Part shown: positions 43,734 to 53,009 of the stretch, one piece after another | Position numbering within the stretch: the first letter of the stretch is position 1 | How the letters are laid out: each line of letters opens with the position of its first letter | DNA from: Alloalcanivorax xenomutans | Lineage (GTDB): Bacteria > Pseudomonadota > Gammaproteobacteria > Pseudomonadales > Alcanivoracaceae | Length of the DNA stretch: 64,000 nucleotides | Reading direction: 5' to 3' | Assembly: GCF_900217905.1 (NCBI RefSeq) | Contig: NZ_OBMO01000002.1 | Location: forward strand, 1-64,000 | Position numbers and translations under genes: made by a program | The notes under the pieces: generated by a model | What the model was told of the DNA's origin: nothing | What the model saw: only the letters and a program-made list of their open reading frames with translations | Database searches by the model: none

Positions 43734-44903
43734 TTAGTGGGCGTGCACATCGAAGCCTGATTTGGCCTGTTCGCTGGCGAGGAAGAAGGCCCCCCGGGTA
43801 ACGATCCTGGTGCCCGCCGGCAGCCCCTCGACCACACGGGCCCCTTCCAGCGCTTGTCCCGGAGAGACTTCACGGGCCTCGTAAATACCCGGCTTCTCCT
43901 CCACGAAGACTTGCCAGTCGCCATCGCCACCACGGGTCAGGGCCTCTTCCGGCACCACCAAGGCGTTGTCCGATAGCGGCAGTACCAATTCCACATCAGC
44001 GAACATCCCCGGATGGAGCAGATGGTTTTCGTTGGGAACGCGAATACGGACTTCCATGGTTCGGGTCACGGGATCGAGCCGGTGACCGGAGAGAATCACC
44101 TCGCCGTCCACCAGGGTCTCACCGACTCGTACCCGGGCCGGCGTACCGGTATCGACTCTGAGCCCCGGCTGCGGCGGCAACGCGGCTTCCGCCCACAATT
44201 CAGCCTCGTCCACCAGCGTAATCAGCGGACTGCCGGCGGCGAGCCACTGGCCTTGCTGGAAGGCATCGCTGAGAACCAGCCCGGCATCCGGTGCACGCAA
44301 CGTATAAACACCGGCGTCTCCTTTACCCTTCTCGATGTCCGCCAGATCCGCATCGGCAAGCCCGTAACCACGCCCCCGTGCCTTCAGGTCCTGGTAACGG
44401 CCCTGTACATCCAGGTAACGCTGATTGCCCACCGTGGCACGGCCAAGACTACGAACCCGGCGCCATTCGTCGGACACCGCTCGCAACTCGGCCTGCAGGG
44501 TAGCCATCTCGGCGCTAAACAGGGTGGCGACAGGGTCGCCTTTCTCCAGGTGCTGACCCAGGGTGGCGGAGCGCGACAGCACCTGGGAATCCACCCGCAC
44601 CGGTACTTCCCAGGTGCGATACAGATTACTGGTGATTTCCGCCGGCAAACGCAGCGAACGGGTCGCGCTGGCGGCAGGTTGCAGGGTGATCACTTGCAGC
44701 CCGAGCATGCGCCGCTGCGCCTCGGTCAGCGTCAGATCATCACCATGCCCATTTGCTTCGCCGGCGGACTCTTCCTGGCCATGCTCATGCTCGGCGGCAC
44801 CGGCACCATCGTCATGCCCTTCGCCTTGATCCGCCCAAACCGACGAAAAGGCCAGCAGCAACAGGCAAAGTCCCACTCTTTTTCTCGTGATCACATTTTT
44901 CAT
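43734..44903 (-). CDS. czcB: CzcB-like periplasmic adaptor of an RND metal pump
   Basis: A 389-residue membrane fusion protein. The signal ends VWA; a His/Asp/Glu-rich stretch (about 25-60, for example EHEHGQEESAGEANGHGDD) could bind metal before hand-over. The adaptor core has WEVPVRVDSQVLSRSATLGQ (barrel-sandwich), a helical hairpin and TLRAPDAGLVLSDAFQQGQW, ending with the RND-contact region FLASEQAKSGFDVHAH, whose terminal His pair may also bind metal. ATG overlaps the czcC stop (ATGA). Confidence 0.9.
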   Translation of the reverse strand: MKNVITRKRVGLCLLLLAFSSVWADQGEGHDDGAGAAEHEHGQEESAGEANGHGDDLTLTEAQRRMLGLQVITLQPAASATRSLRLPAEITSNLYRTWEVPVRVDSQVLSRSATLGQHLEKGDPVATLFSAEMATLQAELRAVSDEWRRVRSLGRATVGNQRYLDVQGRYQDLKARGRGYGLADADLADIEKGKGDAGVYTLRAPDAGLVLSDAFQQGQWLAAGSPLITLVDEAELWAEAALPPQPGLRVDTGTPARVRVGETLVDGEVILSGHRLDPVTRTMEVRIRVPNENHLLHPGMFADVELVLPLSDNALVVPEEALTRGGDGDWQVFVEEKPGIYEAREVSPGQALEGARVVEGLPAGTRIVTRGAFFLASEQAKSGFDVHAH

Positions 44904-46174
44904 GATTGTCCTCCCTGCCCCCGGTTCCCGGCGGCCAACATCTCGATCCAGCTATCCAATTGCGCGCTTTGATAAAGCCATTCCAGCCACGCCTTTTGCA
45001 TCGACTCGCGCAGAGCGATGCCGGCCAATAGCGCGTCCTGACGCTGGTTGAGGCCTTGCAGATAGTCCTGGGTGGTGATTTCTCCCAGTTGCCAGGTGCG
45101 CTGCAACAAGTCGGCGGAATCCGCCAGGCGAGTGCCGGACAGTTCCCGCCAGGACAACCAGCGGGCGCGGCGTTGCCGGTAATCAATCAGCGCGCCTTCG
45201 ACTTCGGCGCTCAACGCCCGCTGCTGCTGATCCAGCAGGGCCTGTTGCGCGTCGCCGTCAGCCAGCGCCGCCTGGTACTCCGCCTTGCCGGTATTGAACA
45301 GCGGCAGTGGCAGGCTGAAATCCAGCCCCCACAGATTGTCCTCACCTTCCCGGCCGACGGTGACACCGAGAGTGGGATCAGTGCGGCGTTGCTTGCCGGC
45401 CAGTTCCACTTGGCGTTCCGCCGCCATCACCTGCAGACGAGCCAGACGCAGGTCATAACTGTCCTTCGCACGGCCGGCATCCATCACCACGGAACCGTCC
45501 GCCTCCCATAGCCCGGCATCCGGCAACGGGTAGTCCGGCACGTTCTGGTTGAATACGGCGCGCAAGCGGGTCTCGGCGGCGGTGGCTTCACTTTCCGCGT
45601 CGGCCAGAGCTTGCTGGGTCCGGCCCAGGGCCAGATACGACAACTGCGCGCTCATGCGCCCCAGATCACCGGCGCGCTCGCGCTTGCGTACCAGCGCCAG
45701 CAGATCCGACAGGCGCTGCTCCTGCTCGCGAACGCCTTGCAGGCGGGCCTGGGCGGCGTCATAGGCGGCCAAAGCGGAAAGCACATCCACCGCCAATCGT
45801 GCCCGCGCCTTTTCGGCGCGGACTTCCGCCAGCTGCGCCTGCACGTCACCAAGGCGGGCACTACTGCGCCCCTTACCGGACCAGTCCAGGGTCTGCCCCA
45901 AACCGACGGTGCGGGTGGTTTCGGCGCTGTTTTCGTAGCCGATATTCAGTTCCGGGTTGTACAGAGGCTGCGACTGGGCGCGGGCCTCGGCCCGATCACG
46001 CTGCAGGCGCGCTTCAATGGCGCGGCTGGCGGGCAGCTCCGCCATCTCGCGGTTGACCCAGCGCGCCCAGGTGCGGGTATCCGCGGCAGCGGGCGCCACC
46101 AGCAGCACCGCCAGGCAGGCAACGCCCATGGCGCGCAGAGGCCGCGCCCTTGCAGAAAGGATAGGCATCATCAT
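44900..46174 (-). CDS. czcC: CzcC-like outer-membrane efflux protein (TolC family)
   Basis: A 424-residue TolC-type outer-membrane channel with a signal peptide ending PAAA. The CzcC branch is marked by AQSQPLYNPELNIGYENSAE and TVGLGQTLDWSGKGRSSARL and the long heptad-rich helices (about 95-215 and 300-400). Three ATGs stand in a row at 46166-46174; GGAG spacing favours the third (46168), so the true N-terminus may be two residues shorter. It overlaps czcB by 4 bases. Upstream on the same strand, after 112 bases, lies the small His/Cys protein. Confidence 0.88.
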   Translation of the reverse strand: MMMPILSARARPLRAMGVACLAVLLVAPAAADTRTWARWVNREMAELPASRAIEARLQRDRAEARAQSQPLYNPELNIGYENSAETTRTVGLGQTLDWSGKGRSSARLGDVQAQLAEVRAEKARARLAVDVLSALAAYDAAQARLQGVREQEQRLSDLLALVRKRERAGDLGRMSAQLSYLALGRTQQALADAESEATAAETRLRAVFNQNVPDYPLPDAGLWEADGSVVMDAGRAKDSYDLRLARLQVMAAERQVELAGKQRRTDPTLGVTVGREGEDNLWGLDFSLPLPLFNTGKAEYQAALADGDAQQALLDQQQRALSAEVEGALIDYRQRRARWLSWRELSGTRLADSADLLQRTWQLGEITTQDYLQGLNQRQDALLAGIALRESMQKAWLEWLYQSAQLDSWIEMLAAGNRGQGGQS

Positions 46175-46286
46175 GACTCCGAATCAGGGCCCGCCGGAAT
46201 CGGTTCGCGGGCCCGAATCAATGGACACGGGCAGCCTCCGGCTTAACGCCGGCAGCGGTTCCCGTGGACAAAAGCGATGTCAGGAG

Positions 46287-46604
46287 TCAGACGATGGGAG
46301 GCCGGTACGGTGAGGAAGAGGGCGGCACCGGCAGAACAGGTACCCGGCTGTCCGCCAGTACCGGCAAGGGCGCCCGGGCGCTCTGCTCGACGGCAGGGGA
46401 GGCCATGAAGCCGTGACACTGACAGCAGTGCTGGGCGCCACCATGGTGCTCGGCGCCGGCATTCTGGTCCGGTTGATCCAGGGCCGCGGTCAGTTCTTGG
46501 CCGTCCGTCACTGGCACCCGCTCATGACTGGCCACGTCCGTCACCAGCACATGAAAGCTGGTCACGCACAGCAGCAGCAAAGCCATATAACGTCGAAGTA
46601 CCAT
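46287..46604 (-). CDS. Small exported His/Cys-rich protein, CzcI/CopL-like
   Basis: A 105-residue protein. The N-terminal signal (MVLRRYMALLLLCVTSFHVL) is followed by a short region with HHGGAQHCCQCHGF, a cluster of four His and three Cys that can bind metal, and a Pro-rich tail. Similar small proteins head many czc, cus and cop operons (CzcI, CopL-type) and affect metal response. The start is uncertain; I used ATG 46602-46604 behind GGATCCGCC. It is the first gene of the operon that continues with czcC, czcB and czcA. Confidence 0.65.
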   Translation of the reverse strand: MVLRRYMALLLLCVTSFHVLVTDVASHERVPVTDGQELTAALDQPDQNAGAEHHGGAQHCCQCHGFMASPAVEQSARAPLPVLADSRVPVLPVPPSSSPYRPPIV

Positions 46605-46770
46605 GGCGGATCCATACCGGCAAAGAAACACGATTCACGCACGAGGCGCGGTCGCGCCTGAGTATGCTTGGAACCGGTGTACCATGACAAGTTCCCTGGC
46701 CCTCTTGCAGTTTCCTTCCGGCACGGCATAGTGAGCCGCCATGTTGAGAGCCTGAGAGGTCACCGTCACC

Positions 46771-47190
46771 ATGGACACAAGCACCTTGATTGATACTATC
46801 CTGGCCCGCCCTCTGCACCGCGCCTGCGGCCTGAACCTGGTGCGCAGCGCCGATGGCGAGAGCGAGGTCACCCTGGAGCTGAATGAATTCACGCTGGGCC
46901 CCACCGGCGATCTGCACGGCGGCATACTCTACGCCTTTTTTGACGTAGCCAGTTTTCTCGCCCTGCTTTCGGTGTTGCCGGAGGACCGCTACGCGGTATC
47001 CATCGAGACCCATACCAGCTTGCTGCGCGGCGCCAGCGGCGAAGGAAGGATCGTGATCCGCACGCGTGTGGACCGGCTCGGCCGTACCCTGGCGTCGATG
47101 CGTGGCGAAGCCTTCTTCCAGGCCGCGGACGGCACCGAAAAGCTGATTGCCACCGGCTCGGTAACCAAGGCGGTGGTGGCCAAAGGCTGA
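46771..47190 (+). CDS. PaaI-type hotdog-fold thioesterase
   Basis: A 139-residue protein with the PaaI/YbgC-like hotdog signature: LGPTGDLHGGILYAFFDVAS has the HGGxxxxxxD catalytic pattern, and VSIETHTSLLRGASGEGRIV is the central helix-strand unit. It should hydrolyse an acyl-CoA thioester. It is 21 bases upstream of trpS and may share its transcript. The gap 46605-46770 to the divergent metal operon holds promoters but shows no clear site. Confidence 0.85.
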   Translation: MDTSTLIDTILARPLHRACGLNLVRSADGESEVTLELNEFTLGPTGDLHGGILYAFFDVASFLALLSVLPEDRYAVSIETHTSLLRGASGEGRIVIRTRVDRLGRTLASMRGEAFFQAADGTEKLIATGSVTKAVVAKG

Positions 47191-47211
47191 TATCCATACA
47201 GAGGAAACCCG

Positions 47212-48210
47212 ATGACCGACAAGATTCTCACCGGCGACCGCCCCACCGGCCAATTGCATCTCGGCCATTACGTGGGCTCCCTGCGCGCCCGGGTGGAACT
47301 GCAGAACCAACACCCGCAGACCATTTTGATCGCCGACATGCAGGGCCTCACCGACAACGGCCACAACCCGGCCAAGGTGGCCGAGAACATTCTCAATGTG
47401 CTGGCCGACTATCTGGCGGTGGGCATCGATCCGCAACGCACCACCCTGTGCCTGCAATCCGGCCTGCCGGCGCTGGCCGAACTGACCCAGTTCTACGCCA
47501 ACCTGGTGACGGTATCACGGCTGGAACGCAACCCGACGGTGAAGGCGGAGATCGCCAGCAAGGAGTTCGGTGCCTCCATTCCGGCCGGCTTCCTGACCTA
47601 CCCGATCAGCCAGGCCGCCGACATCACCGCCTTCCGCGCCACCCTGGTACCGGTGGGCGATGACCAGTTGCCGATGATCGAGCAGACCAACGAGGTGGTA
47701 CGCAAGGTCAATAACGTGGCCGGCCAGGAGTTGCTGGTGGAGTGCCGCGCGCTGATCGGCAAGGCTTCCCGTTTGCCCGGCGTCGATGGCAAGGCGAAGA
47801 TGTCCAAATCACTGGGCAACGCGCTGGTGCTGGGCGCCAGCGAAAAGGACATCTCCAAGGCGGTGAAGAAGATGTACACCGACCCCGGCCATCTGCGCAT
47901 CGAGGACCCGGGCAAGGTGGAAGGCAATGTGGTGTTCACCTATCTGGACGCCTTCCATCCGGACGAAGCCCTGGTGGCGGGCCTCAAGGAACACTATCAG
48001 CGCGGTGGCCTGGGCGACGGACAGGTGAAGAAAGTTCTGGAAGAATGTCTGCAGGAGCTGCTGGCGCCGATCCGCGAACGCCGGGAACGTTTCATCGCCG
48101 ACAAGGGGGAATTGATGCGTATCCTCCAGGCCGGCACGCAGGCGGCACGGGAAGAAACCGGAGTAGTGCTGCAGGATCTGAAAAAGGCTTTCGGTTTGCC
48201 GATCCTCTGA
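47212..48210 (+). CDS. trpS: Tryptophan-tRNA ligase
   Basis: A 332-residue class I aminoacyl-tRNA synthetase. GDRPTGQLHLGHYVGSL holds the HIGH-type motif at His16-His19, and GKAKMSKSLGNALVL holds KMSKS. DNGHNPAKV and PVGDDQLPMIEQTNE fit TrpRS. AGAGGAAACCCG precedes its ATG. It charges tRNA-Trp in translation. No leader peptide or T-box was seen. Confidence 0.96.
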   Translation: MTDKILTGDRPTGQLHLGHYVGSLRARVELQNQHPQTILIADMQGLTDNGHNPAKVAENILNVLADYLAVGIDPQRTTLCLQSGLPALAELTQFYANLVTVSRLERNPTVKAEIASKEFGASIPAGFLTYPISQAADITAFRATLVPVGDDQLPMIEQTNEVVRKVNNVAGQELLVECRALIGKASRLPGVDGKAKMSKSLGNALVLGASEKDISKAVKKMYTDPGHLRIEDPGKVEGNVVFTYLDAFHPDEALVAGLKEHYQRGGLGDGQVKKVLEECLQELLAPIRERRERFIADKGELMRILQAGTQAAREETGVVLQDLKKAFGLPIL

Positions 48211-48328
48211 CCCTCTCCCGGGCGGCGAATTCGAAAGCAAGGAACGGAGCGTCACGCCGCTCCCGCCGCCCTACTCTGGCTCTGTCCATGCCGGCATGCC
48301 CGGCGATCCGGTTTCCCAGGAGGCAGCC

Positions 48329-49417
48329 ATGAACAGAGCAGCAAGCAAACAGCAACAGGCCCAGGCCACTCTCGCCGATCCGCGCTGGCAAGCCCTGGTG
48401 GCACGGGATGCCGACGCCGACGGCCACTTCTACTACGCGGTCATCACCACCGGGGTCTACTGCCTGCCGTCCTGCGCGGCACGGCGGGCGCGGCCGGAGA
48501 ACGTGCGTTTCTTCGAGCACCGCGAGCAGGCCGAGGCAGCCGGCTTCCGCCCTTGCGCGCGCTGCCACCCGGACCGCACGGCGCCGGCGCATCTGCCGGC
48601 GATTATCGACGCCTGCCGGCACATGGAACAGGCGGAAACACCACCGACCCTGAATCAGCTGGCGGAACAGGCCGACCTCAGCCCTCATCACTTTCACCGG
48701 GTGTTCAAACGGATCCTGGGGGTCACTCCCAAGGCCTACGCCAGCGCCCTGCGTGCACGCCAGTTGCGCGAGGGCCTGCAACGGGATGGCCGTATCACCG
48801 ATGCCATCTTCGACGCCGGCTACAACAGCAGCGGCCGTTTTTACACCCAGGCCCGGGCTCTGCTGGGCATGGAGCCGGCCCGCTTCCGCGATGGCGGCAA
48901 CGGTGAACGTATCGAGGTGGCCTTGGGGCAGTGCTCACTCGGGGCCCTGCTGGTGGCACGCAGTGGCCAGGGCATTTGCGCCATCGCCCTCGGCGATGAC
49001 GCCGACACCTTGCTGCGCGAATGTCAGGATCATTTTCCCAAGGCCGACCTGCGGCCCGGCGGCGACCGGTTCGACGCCCTGGTGGCCAGGGTGGCGGCCT
49101 TGATGGAGCACCCGGAACAAGAACCGGACCTGCCGCTGGATATTCGCGGCACCGCCTTCCAGCAAAAGGTGTGGCAAGCGTTGCGCCGGGTGCCGGCCGG
49201 AGAAACCCTGAGCTACGCCGAACTGGCCAGACGCATCGGTTCGCCGAAGGCGGTGCGCGCGGTGGCCGGCGCCTGCGCCAATAATCCGCTGGCGGTGGTG
49301 ATCCCCTGTCACCGCGTGGTGCGCAGCGACGGCGACGTGTCCGGCTACCGCTGGGGCGTGGAGCGCAAACGCGCGCTGCTGGAGCGGGAGACCGGTGCAC
49401 AAGAGGCCCGTTCATGA
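48329..49417 (+). CDS. ada: Bifunctional Ada: methylphosphotriester sensor and O6-methylguanine-DNA methyltransferase
   Basis: A 362-residue DNA-repair regulator. The N-terminal zinc domain has Cys45, Cys49, Cys76 and Cys79 (YCLPSC and PCARC), where one Cys takes methyl from phosphotriesters. An AraC-type HTH follows (LNQLAEQADLSPHHFHRVFK). The C-terminal methyltransferase has catalytic Cys327 in VIPCHRVV. AGGAGGCAGCC precedes ATG 48329. It overlaps the next gene by 4 bases. In E. coli methylated Ada activates ada-alkB; here the second gene is a 2OG-Fe(II) oxygenase, an analogous arrangement. Confidence 0.95.
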   Translation: MNRAASKQQQAQATLADPRWQALVARDADADGHFYYAVITTGVYCLPSCAARRARPENVRFFEHREQAEAAGFRPCARCHPDRTAPAHLPAIIDACRHMEQAETPPTLNQLAEQADLSPHHFHRVFKRILGVTPKAYASALRARQLREGLQRDGRITDAIFDAGYNSSGRFYTQARALLGMEPARFRDGGNGERIEVALGQCSLGALLVARSGQGICAIALGDDADTLLRECQDHFPKADLRPGGDRFDALVARVAALMEHPEQEPDLPLDIRGTAFQQKVWQALRRVPAGETLSYAELARRIGSPKAVRAVAGACANNPLAVVIPCHRVVRSDGDVSGYRWGVERKRALLERETGAQEARS

Positions 49418-50121
49418 CACCACGGCAACGTCTGGAACAAGTAGATTGGCCGGCACTGGAACAGCACCTCGATGATCAGGGCCACGCGGTTATCCCCGGC
49501 CTGCTCGACGCCGGCGAGTGCACCGGGCTGGCGGCGCTGTACGCGGAAACGGACCGTTTCCGCTCGCGGGTGGTGATGGCCCGTCACGGCTTTGGCAGGG
49601 GCGAGTACCAGTACTTCGCCTATCCGCTGCCGACGCTGGTCGACACCTTGCGTCAGGACCTCTATTCACGGCTGGTACCGATAGCCAATCGCTGGCAGGC
49701 CCGCCTGGGCAAGGCCCGGCGGTTTCCAGCGCAGCACCGCGCTTACCTGGCTCAATGCCATGACGGCGGCCAATGCCGCCCCACGCCCCTGCTGCTGCGT
49801 TACCGGCCCGGCGATTACAACTGTCTGCATCAGGATCTCTACGGCGAGAACTGGTTTCCACTGCAAGTGGCGGTGTTGCTGTCGGCACCGGGCGAACAGT
49901 TCGAAGGCGGCGAGTTCGTGCTCACCGAACAGCGTCCGCGCCGCCAATCCCGGGCCATGGTGCCGCCGCTGCGACAGGGCGACGCCCTGGTGTTCGCGGT
50001 CAATCAAAGACCGGTGGCCGGGCAACGTGGGGATTACCGGGTCACTCTGCGCCACGGCGTCAGCGAACTTCGCCGTGGTGAACGCTATACTCTCGGGCTG
50101 ATCTTTCATGACGCCGCCTGA
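49414..50121 (+). CDS. 2OG-Fe(II) oxygenase, DUF2086-like, coupled to ada
   Basis: A 235-residue dioxygenase. The double-stranded beta-helix has the iron pair in YNCLHQDLYGENWFPLQVAV (HxD) and RVTLRHGVSEL (His, with a downstream Arg for 2-oxoglutarate in RRGERYTLGLIF). It is longer than AlkB and shows the EGGEFVLTEQRPRRQSR stretch typical of DUF2086. The overlap with ada (ATGA) suggests a DNA or RNA alkylation repair task, as with ada-alkB, but it is not AlkB itself. Substrate unknown. Confidence 0.8.
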   Translation: MTPRQRLEQVDWPALEQHLDDQGHAVIPGLLDAGECTGLAALYAETDRFRSRVVMARHGFGRGEYQYFAYPLPTLVDTLRQDLYSRLVPIANRWQARLGKARRFPAQHRAYLAQCHDGGQCRPTPLLLRYRPGDYNCLHQDLYGENWFPLQVAVLLSAPGEQFEGGEFVLTEQRPRRQSRAMVPPLRQGDALVFAVNQRPVAGQRGDYRVTLRHGVSELRRGERYTLGLIFHDAA

Positions 50122-50168
50122 GTGAGCCCGTTTCGGGGCCACCGGCGGCCCTGACTCGGGAGCTCCAC

Positions 50169-50951
50169 ATGCAAATAAAAAACGCCGTCGCTCTGATCAC
50201 CGGCTCGTCCTCCGGCATCGGCGCCGCCACCGCCCGCCTGTTCGCCGAATACGGCTGCAACGTGGTCATCAACTACAGCCGTAACGAGGCGGGGGCGCAG
50301 AAAGTGGCCGACGATTGCCGCGCCCTCGGCGTGGAAGCCCTGGTGGTGCAGGCGGACGTCAGCCGCGATGAGGATTGCCGGGCACTGGTGCAGGCCACGC
50401 TGGACCAGTTCGGCCGTCTCAACATTCTCGTCAACAACGCCGGCACCACCCTGTTCTGCGCTCATGAAAACCTGGACGGTCTCAGCGCCGACGACTTCCT
50501 CAACATTTACCGGGTCAACACCGTCGGCCCGTATCAGATGGTGCGGGCGGCGGAAAAAGCACTGCGCGACAGCGGCGTTGCCCACGTCGTCAACATGGCC
50601 TCCATCGCCGGGCTGGCCGGGGTCGGCAGCTCCATCGCCTACGCCGCCTCCAAGGGCGCGCTGCTGACCATGACCAAATCCCTGGCGCGGGTGATGGGCC
50701 CGCAGGTGCGCGTCAATGCCATCTGTCCGGGCTTCGTGCAAGGGGAATGGCTGGCCCAGGGCCTGGGCCAGGAGCGCTATGACGCGCTGTTGGAGCAAAC
50801 CAAAAGGGGCGCCGCGCTGAATGACGCCGCGTCACCGGAAACCGTGGCTCAGGCGGTACTGGGCCTGGTCATCGGCGGCGACCTGAGCACCGGCGAAGCA
50901 TTGCTGGTGGACGGCGGCAGCCATCTCAACGCCAGCGGCGTAAAACGCTAG
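50169..50951 (+). CDS. Short-chain dehydrogenase/reductase
   Basis: A 260-residue classical SDR: VALITGSSSGIGAATARLFA (TGxxxGIG), LVNNAGTT, and the catalytic YAASKGAL, with Ser in NMASIAGLAG. NADP preference is suggested by INYSRNEAG after the second strand. FabG-like in size; the substrate is unknown. GGAGCTCCAC precedes its ATG. It is followed by the convergent DUF3325 gene. Confidence 0.9.
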   Translation: MQIKNAVALITGSSSGIGAATARLFAEYGCNVVINYSRNEAGAQKVADDCRALGVEALVVQADVSRDEDCRALVQATLDQFGRLNILVNNAGTTLFCAHENLDGLSADDFLNIYRVNTVGPYQMVRAAEKALRDSGVAHVVNMASIAGLAGVGSSIAYAASKGALLTMTKSLARVMGPQVRVNAICPGFVQGEWLAQGLGQERYDALLEQTKRGAALNDAASPETVAQAVLGLVIGGDLSTGEALLVDGGSHLNASGVKR

Positions 50952-50998
50952 GGAACCCGGTCTGGGACTGCTGGCCTACGCGGCCTTTCCGGTGCCGA

Positions 50999-51328
50999 TC
51001 AACCGGCCTGCCGCCGTGGCGGCCGTGCCGCCAGCAGCGCCAGCCAGTGCGGACGCCAGGACAGTGCGAACGCCACGATCAGGGCCGCGCCGGCCAGGGA
51101 CATGATCCACACCAGGGCCGCCATGGTCGGATGATCCACTTGCAGGCACAGGATCAGCGACAGCGCCAGCGCGACACCGCCAAACAGCCTCAACCCGCGG
51201 GCGGAAGCCACGCCACGGGCCTGCTTGCCGCAGGCCTGTTTCCAATGCACATCCAACGCCAGGGCAAACCAGCCCAGGCCAATCACGCTGAGCAGCAAGG
51301 CCGCCAGCAACAGAACATTCTCAGGCAT
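50999..51328 (-). CDS. DUF3325 family membrane protein
   Basis: A 109-residue protein with about three helices (MPENVLLLAALLLSVIGLGW, FGGVALALSLILCL, WIMSLAGAALIVAFALSW). DUF3325 genes are usually found in a row with PepSY and DUF3649 genes beside siderophore receptors; the same order is seen here. ATG 51326-51328 overlaps the PepSY stop. Function unknown; probable part of ferric-siderophore reduction at the inner membrane. Confidence 0.82.
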   Translation of the reverse strand: MPENVLLLAALLLSVIGLGWFALALDVHWKQACGKQARGVASARGLRLFGGVALALSLILCLQVDHPTMAALVWIMSLAGAALIVAFALSWRPHWLALLAARPPRRQAG

Positions 51329-52991
51329 GGGCGGCCTCCCCGGACAGCTCGCCGCTGTCCGCCGGCTGCGGACGGGCACGGCGCTGCAGACGCCGCGCGG
51401 TAAGCACCGCCACCAGCGCACTCACCAACATGAACAGATCCACCCCCGCCACCGGCCAATAACCGGCACTCAGGGTTTTCAACAGATGGTCGCCGGTGGT
51501 GATCCAGTTGAGCACCACCGCGCTCACCGCCAGCACGGCGATGGCCCAGCACTGCTCGCCCCAGGCCGGCGCCAGCCTGGCCCGGGCCACCGGCGCTGTG
51601 CGCCAGAACGCGTGCACCATCGCCAGCCCCCATATGCCCCAGAAGCAATACTGTTCCCAGGTGCCCCGGGCCGGCAGGCTCACCGGCAGCAATCGGTTGG
51701 CAATCAAAATGCCAAGCGTGGCGATCAGCATGCCGGTAACCGTGGTCACCGCCAGGGCGTCCACCACCCGCGAACCGATCTGGCCGCGTTTGGCATGCTG
51801 GCGCTTGCGTTTCTCCACGAAGAACAGGAAACCGGTGGCGATACAGGCGCAGCCGGTAAGACCGCCAAGCACGTAAAGCCAGCGCAACAACCAATGGCGG
51901 AAATGCTGCAAATGCAGACCGGTGAGGAACTCATCGATCCGTTCCACCGCCGATGGCGGCGGGTCCTCGCGCAGCACTTCACCGGTGGAGGCGTTGAAGT
52001 GAATGCCCTCCCCGGTGAGGGCAATGCGGTCGGTACCGGCGCGGTAAATGCTCACGTAACCATTGGCGTCACCAACGTGCTGCAACGCCAGAAAGCCCAC
52101 ATCACCGGCCATGTCCCTGGCCGCCCAGCGGCGCTGGGCCTCCGCCACCATCGCGTCCACCGAAGCGATTGGCGCGGCGACGCCGGCCCGTTCGTGGGGT
52201 AAGCCGGTTTCCTGGGACTCCATCACTTCGTGCAGATCATGCAGAGGTTCCAACTGCGTATGAGTGACCGGGAAATAGATGCCCGCGAAAATCACCAGCC
52301 CGGTGAACGCGAACATAAAATGGAATGGCAGCGCCACCACACCAGTCAGGTTGTGCAGATCGAGAATACTGCGCTGATTGCTTTTGTTCGGCCGGAAGGT
52401 GAACAGCTCGCGGAACAGCTTGCGGTGCATGATCACTCCAGTGACCAGTGCCACCAGCATGATCAGCGCCGCCAACCCGACAATCCAGTAGCCCAGATCC
52501 TTCCAATGCAGATTGAGGCTGTAGTGCAGCGGATAGAAGAAGCGGCTGCCGATCTTCAGTTGATCGTCCGGCAGGGACTCGCCGGTGCGCGGATCGATGG
52601 TGCGGGTGCCCCACACCAGCTCGTCCGGGTTGTGGGCGTTGGGCACCTGGTAGCCGGCGAACAGTCCCAGCACCGGGTCCCGGTGCGTGGTGTAGGCCCC
52701 CCAGCGCACCGGCGTGTCGAAATGTTCCGGCATCGGCCCATCCACCCGGGAGCGCATCTGGTCGACGCTTTCCCTGGAGGGCTGCATGTCCTCGAACACC
52801 GGTTTCAGGATCTCGTCAAAGGACGGCATCGGCTGCGGCTCGAAGCGGCTCTCCGGAATCGCCCAGCGGTCGATTTCCCGATCGAACACCGACAGCGAAC
52901 CGAAGAAGAACACCACCATCAGCACGAAGCCCAGGAACAGCCCGAACCAGGTGTGGACCCAGGCCATGGCGAGACGGAAATTCTGAAACAT
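51321..52991 (-). CDS. PepSY-domain iron-linked inner-membrane protein
   Basis: A 556-residue protein with about six helices. It starts with RLAMAWVHTWFGLFLGFVLM, and has PLHYSLNLHWKDLGYWIVGL, DLHNLTGVVALPFHFMFAFT and GLHLQHFRHWLLRWLYVLGG: paired His in helices that could carry heme. The pattern fits PiuB/PepSY_TM proteins linked to ferric-siderophore reduction. GAGGAGCTCCCC precedes the ATG. It lies between DUF3649 and DUF3325. A possible Fur box lies 55 bases upstream of the operon's first gene. Confidence 0.87.
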   Translation of the reverse strand: MFQNFRLAMAWVHTWFGLFLGFVLMVVFFFGSLSVFDREIDRWAIPESRFEPQPMPSFDEILKPVFEDMQPSRESVDQMRSRVDGPMPEHFDTPVRWGAYTTHRDPVLGLFAGYQVPNAHNPDELVWGTRTIDPRTGESLPDDQLKIGSRFFYPLHYSLNLHWKDLGYWIVGLAALIMLVALVTGVIMHRKLFRELFTFRPNKSNQRSILDLHNLTGVVALPFHFMFAFTGLVIFAGIYFPVTHTQLEPLHDLHEVMESQETGLPHERAGVAAPIASVDAMVAEAQRRWAARDMAGDVGFLALQHVGDANGYVSIYRAGTDRIALTGEGIHFNASTGEVLREDPPPSAVERIDEFLTGLHLQHFRHWLLRWLYVLGGLTGCACIATGFLFFVEKRKRQHAKRGQIGSRVVDALAVTTVTGMLIATLGILIANRLLPVSLPARGTWEQYCFWGIWGLAMVHAFWRTAPVARARLAPAWGEQCWAIAVLAVSAVVLNWITTGDHLLKTLSAGYWPVAGVDLFMLVSALVAVLTARRLQRRARPQPADSGELSGEAAHA

Positions 52992-53009
52992 GGGGAGCTC
53001 CTCTTCCGG

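Noticed and set aside
42153-43760. Long open frame antisense to czcA
   Set aside because: It is His/Gln-rich low-complexity sequence with no fold, produced by the high G+C of the opposite strand. The czcA frame has full domain support.
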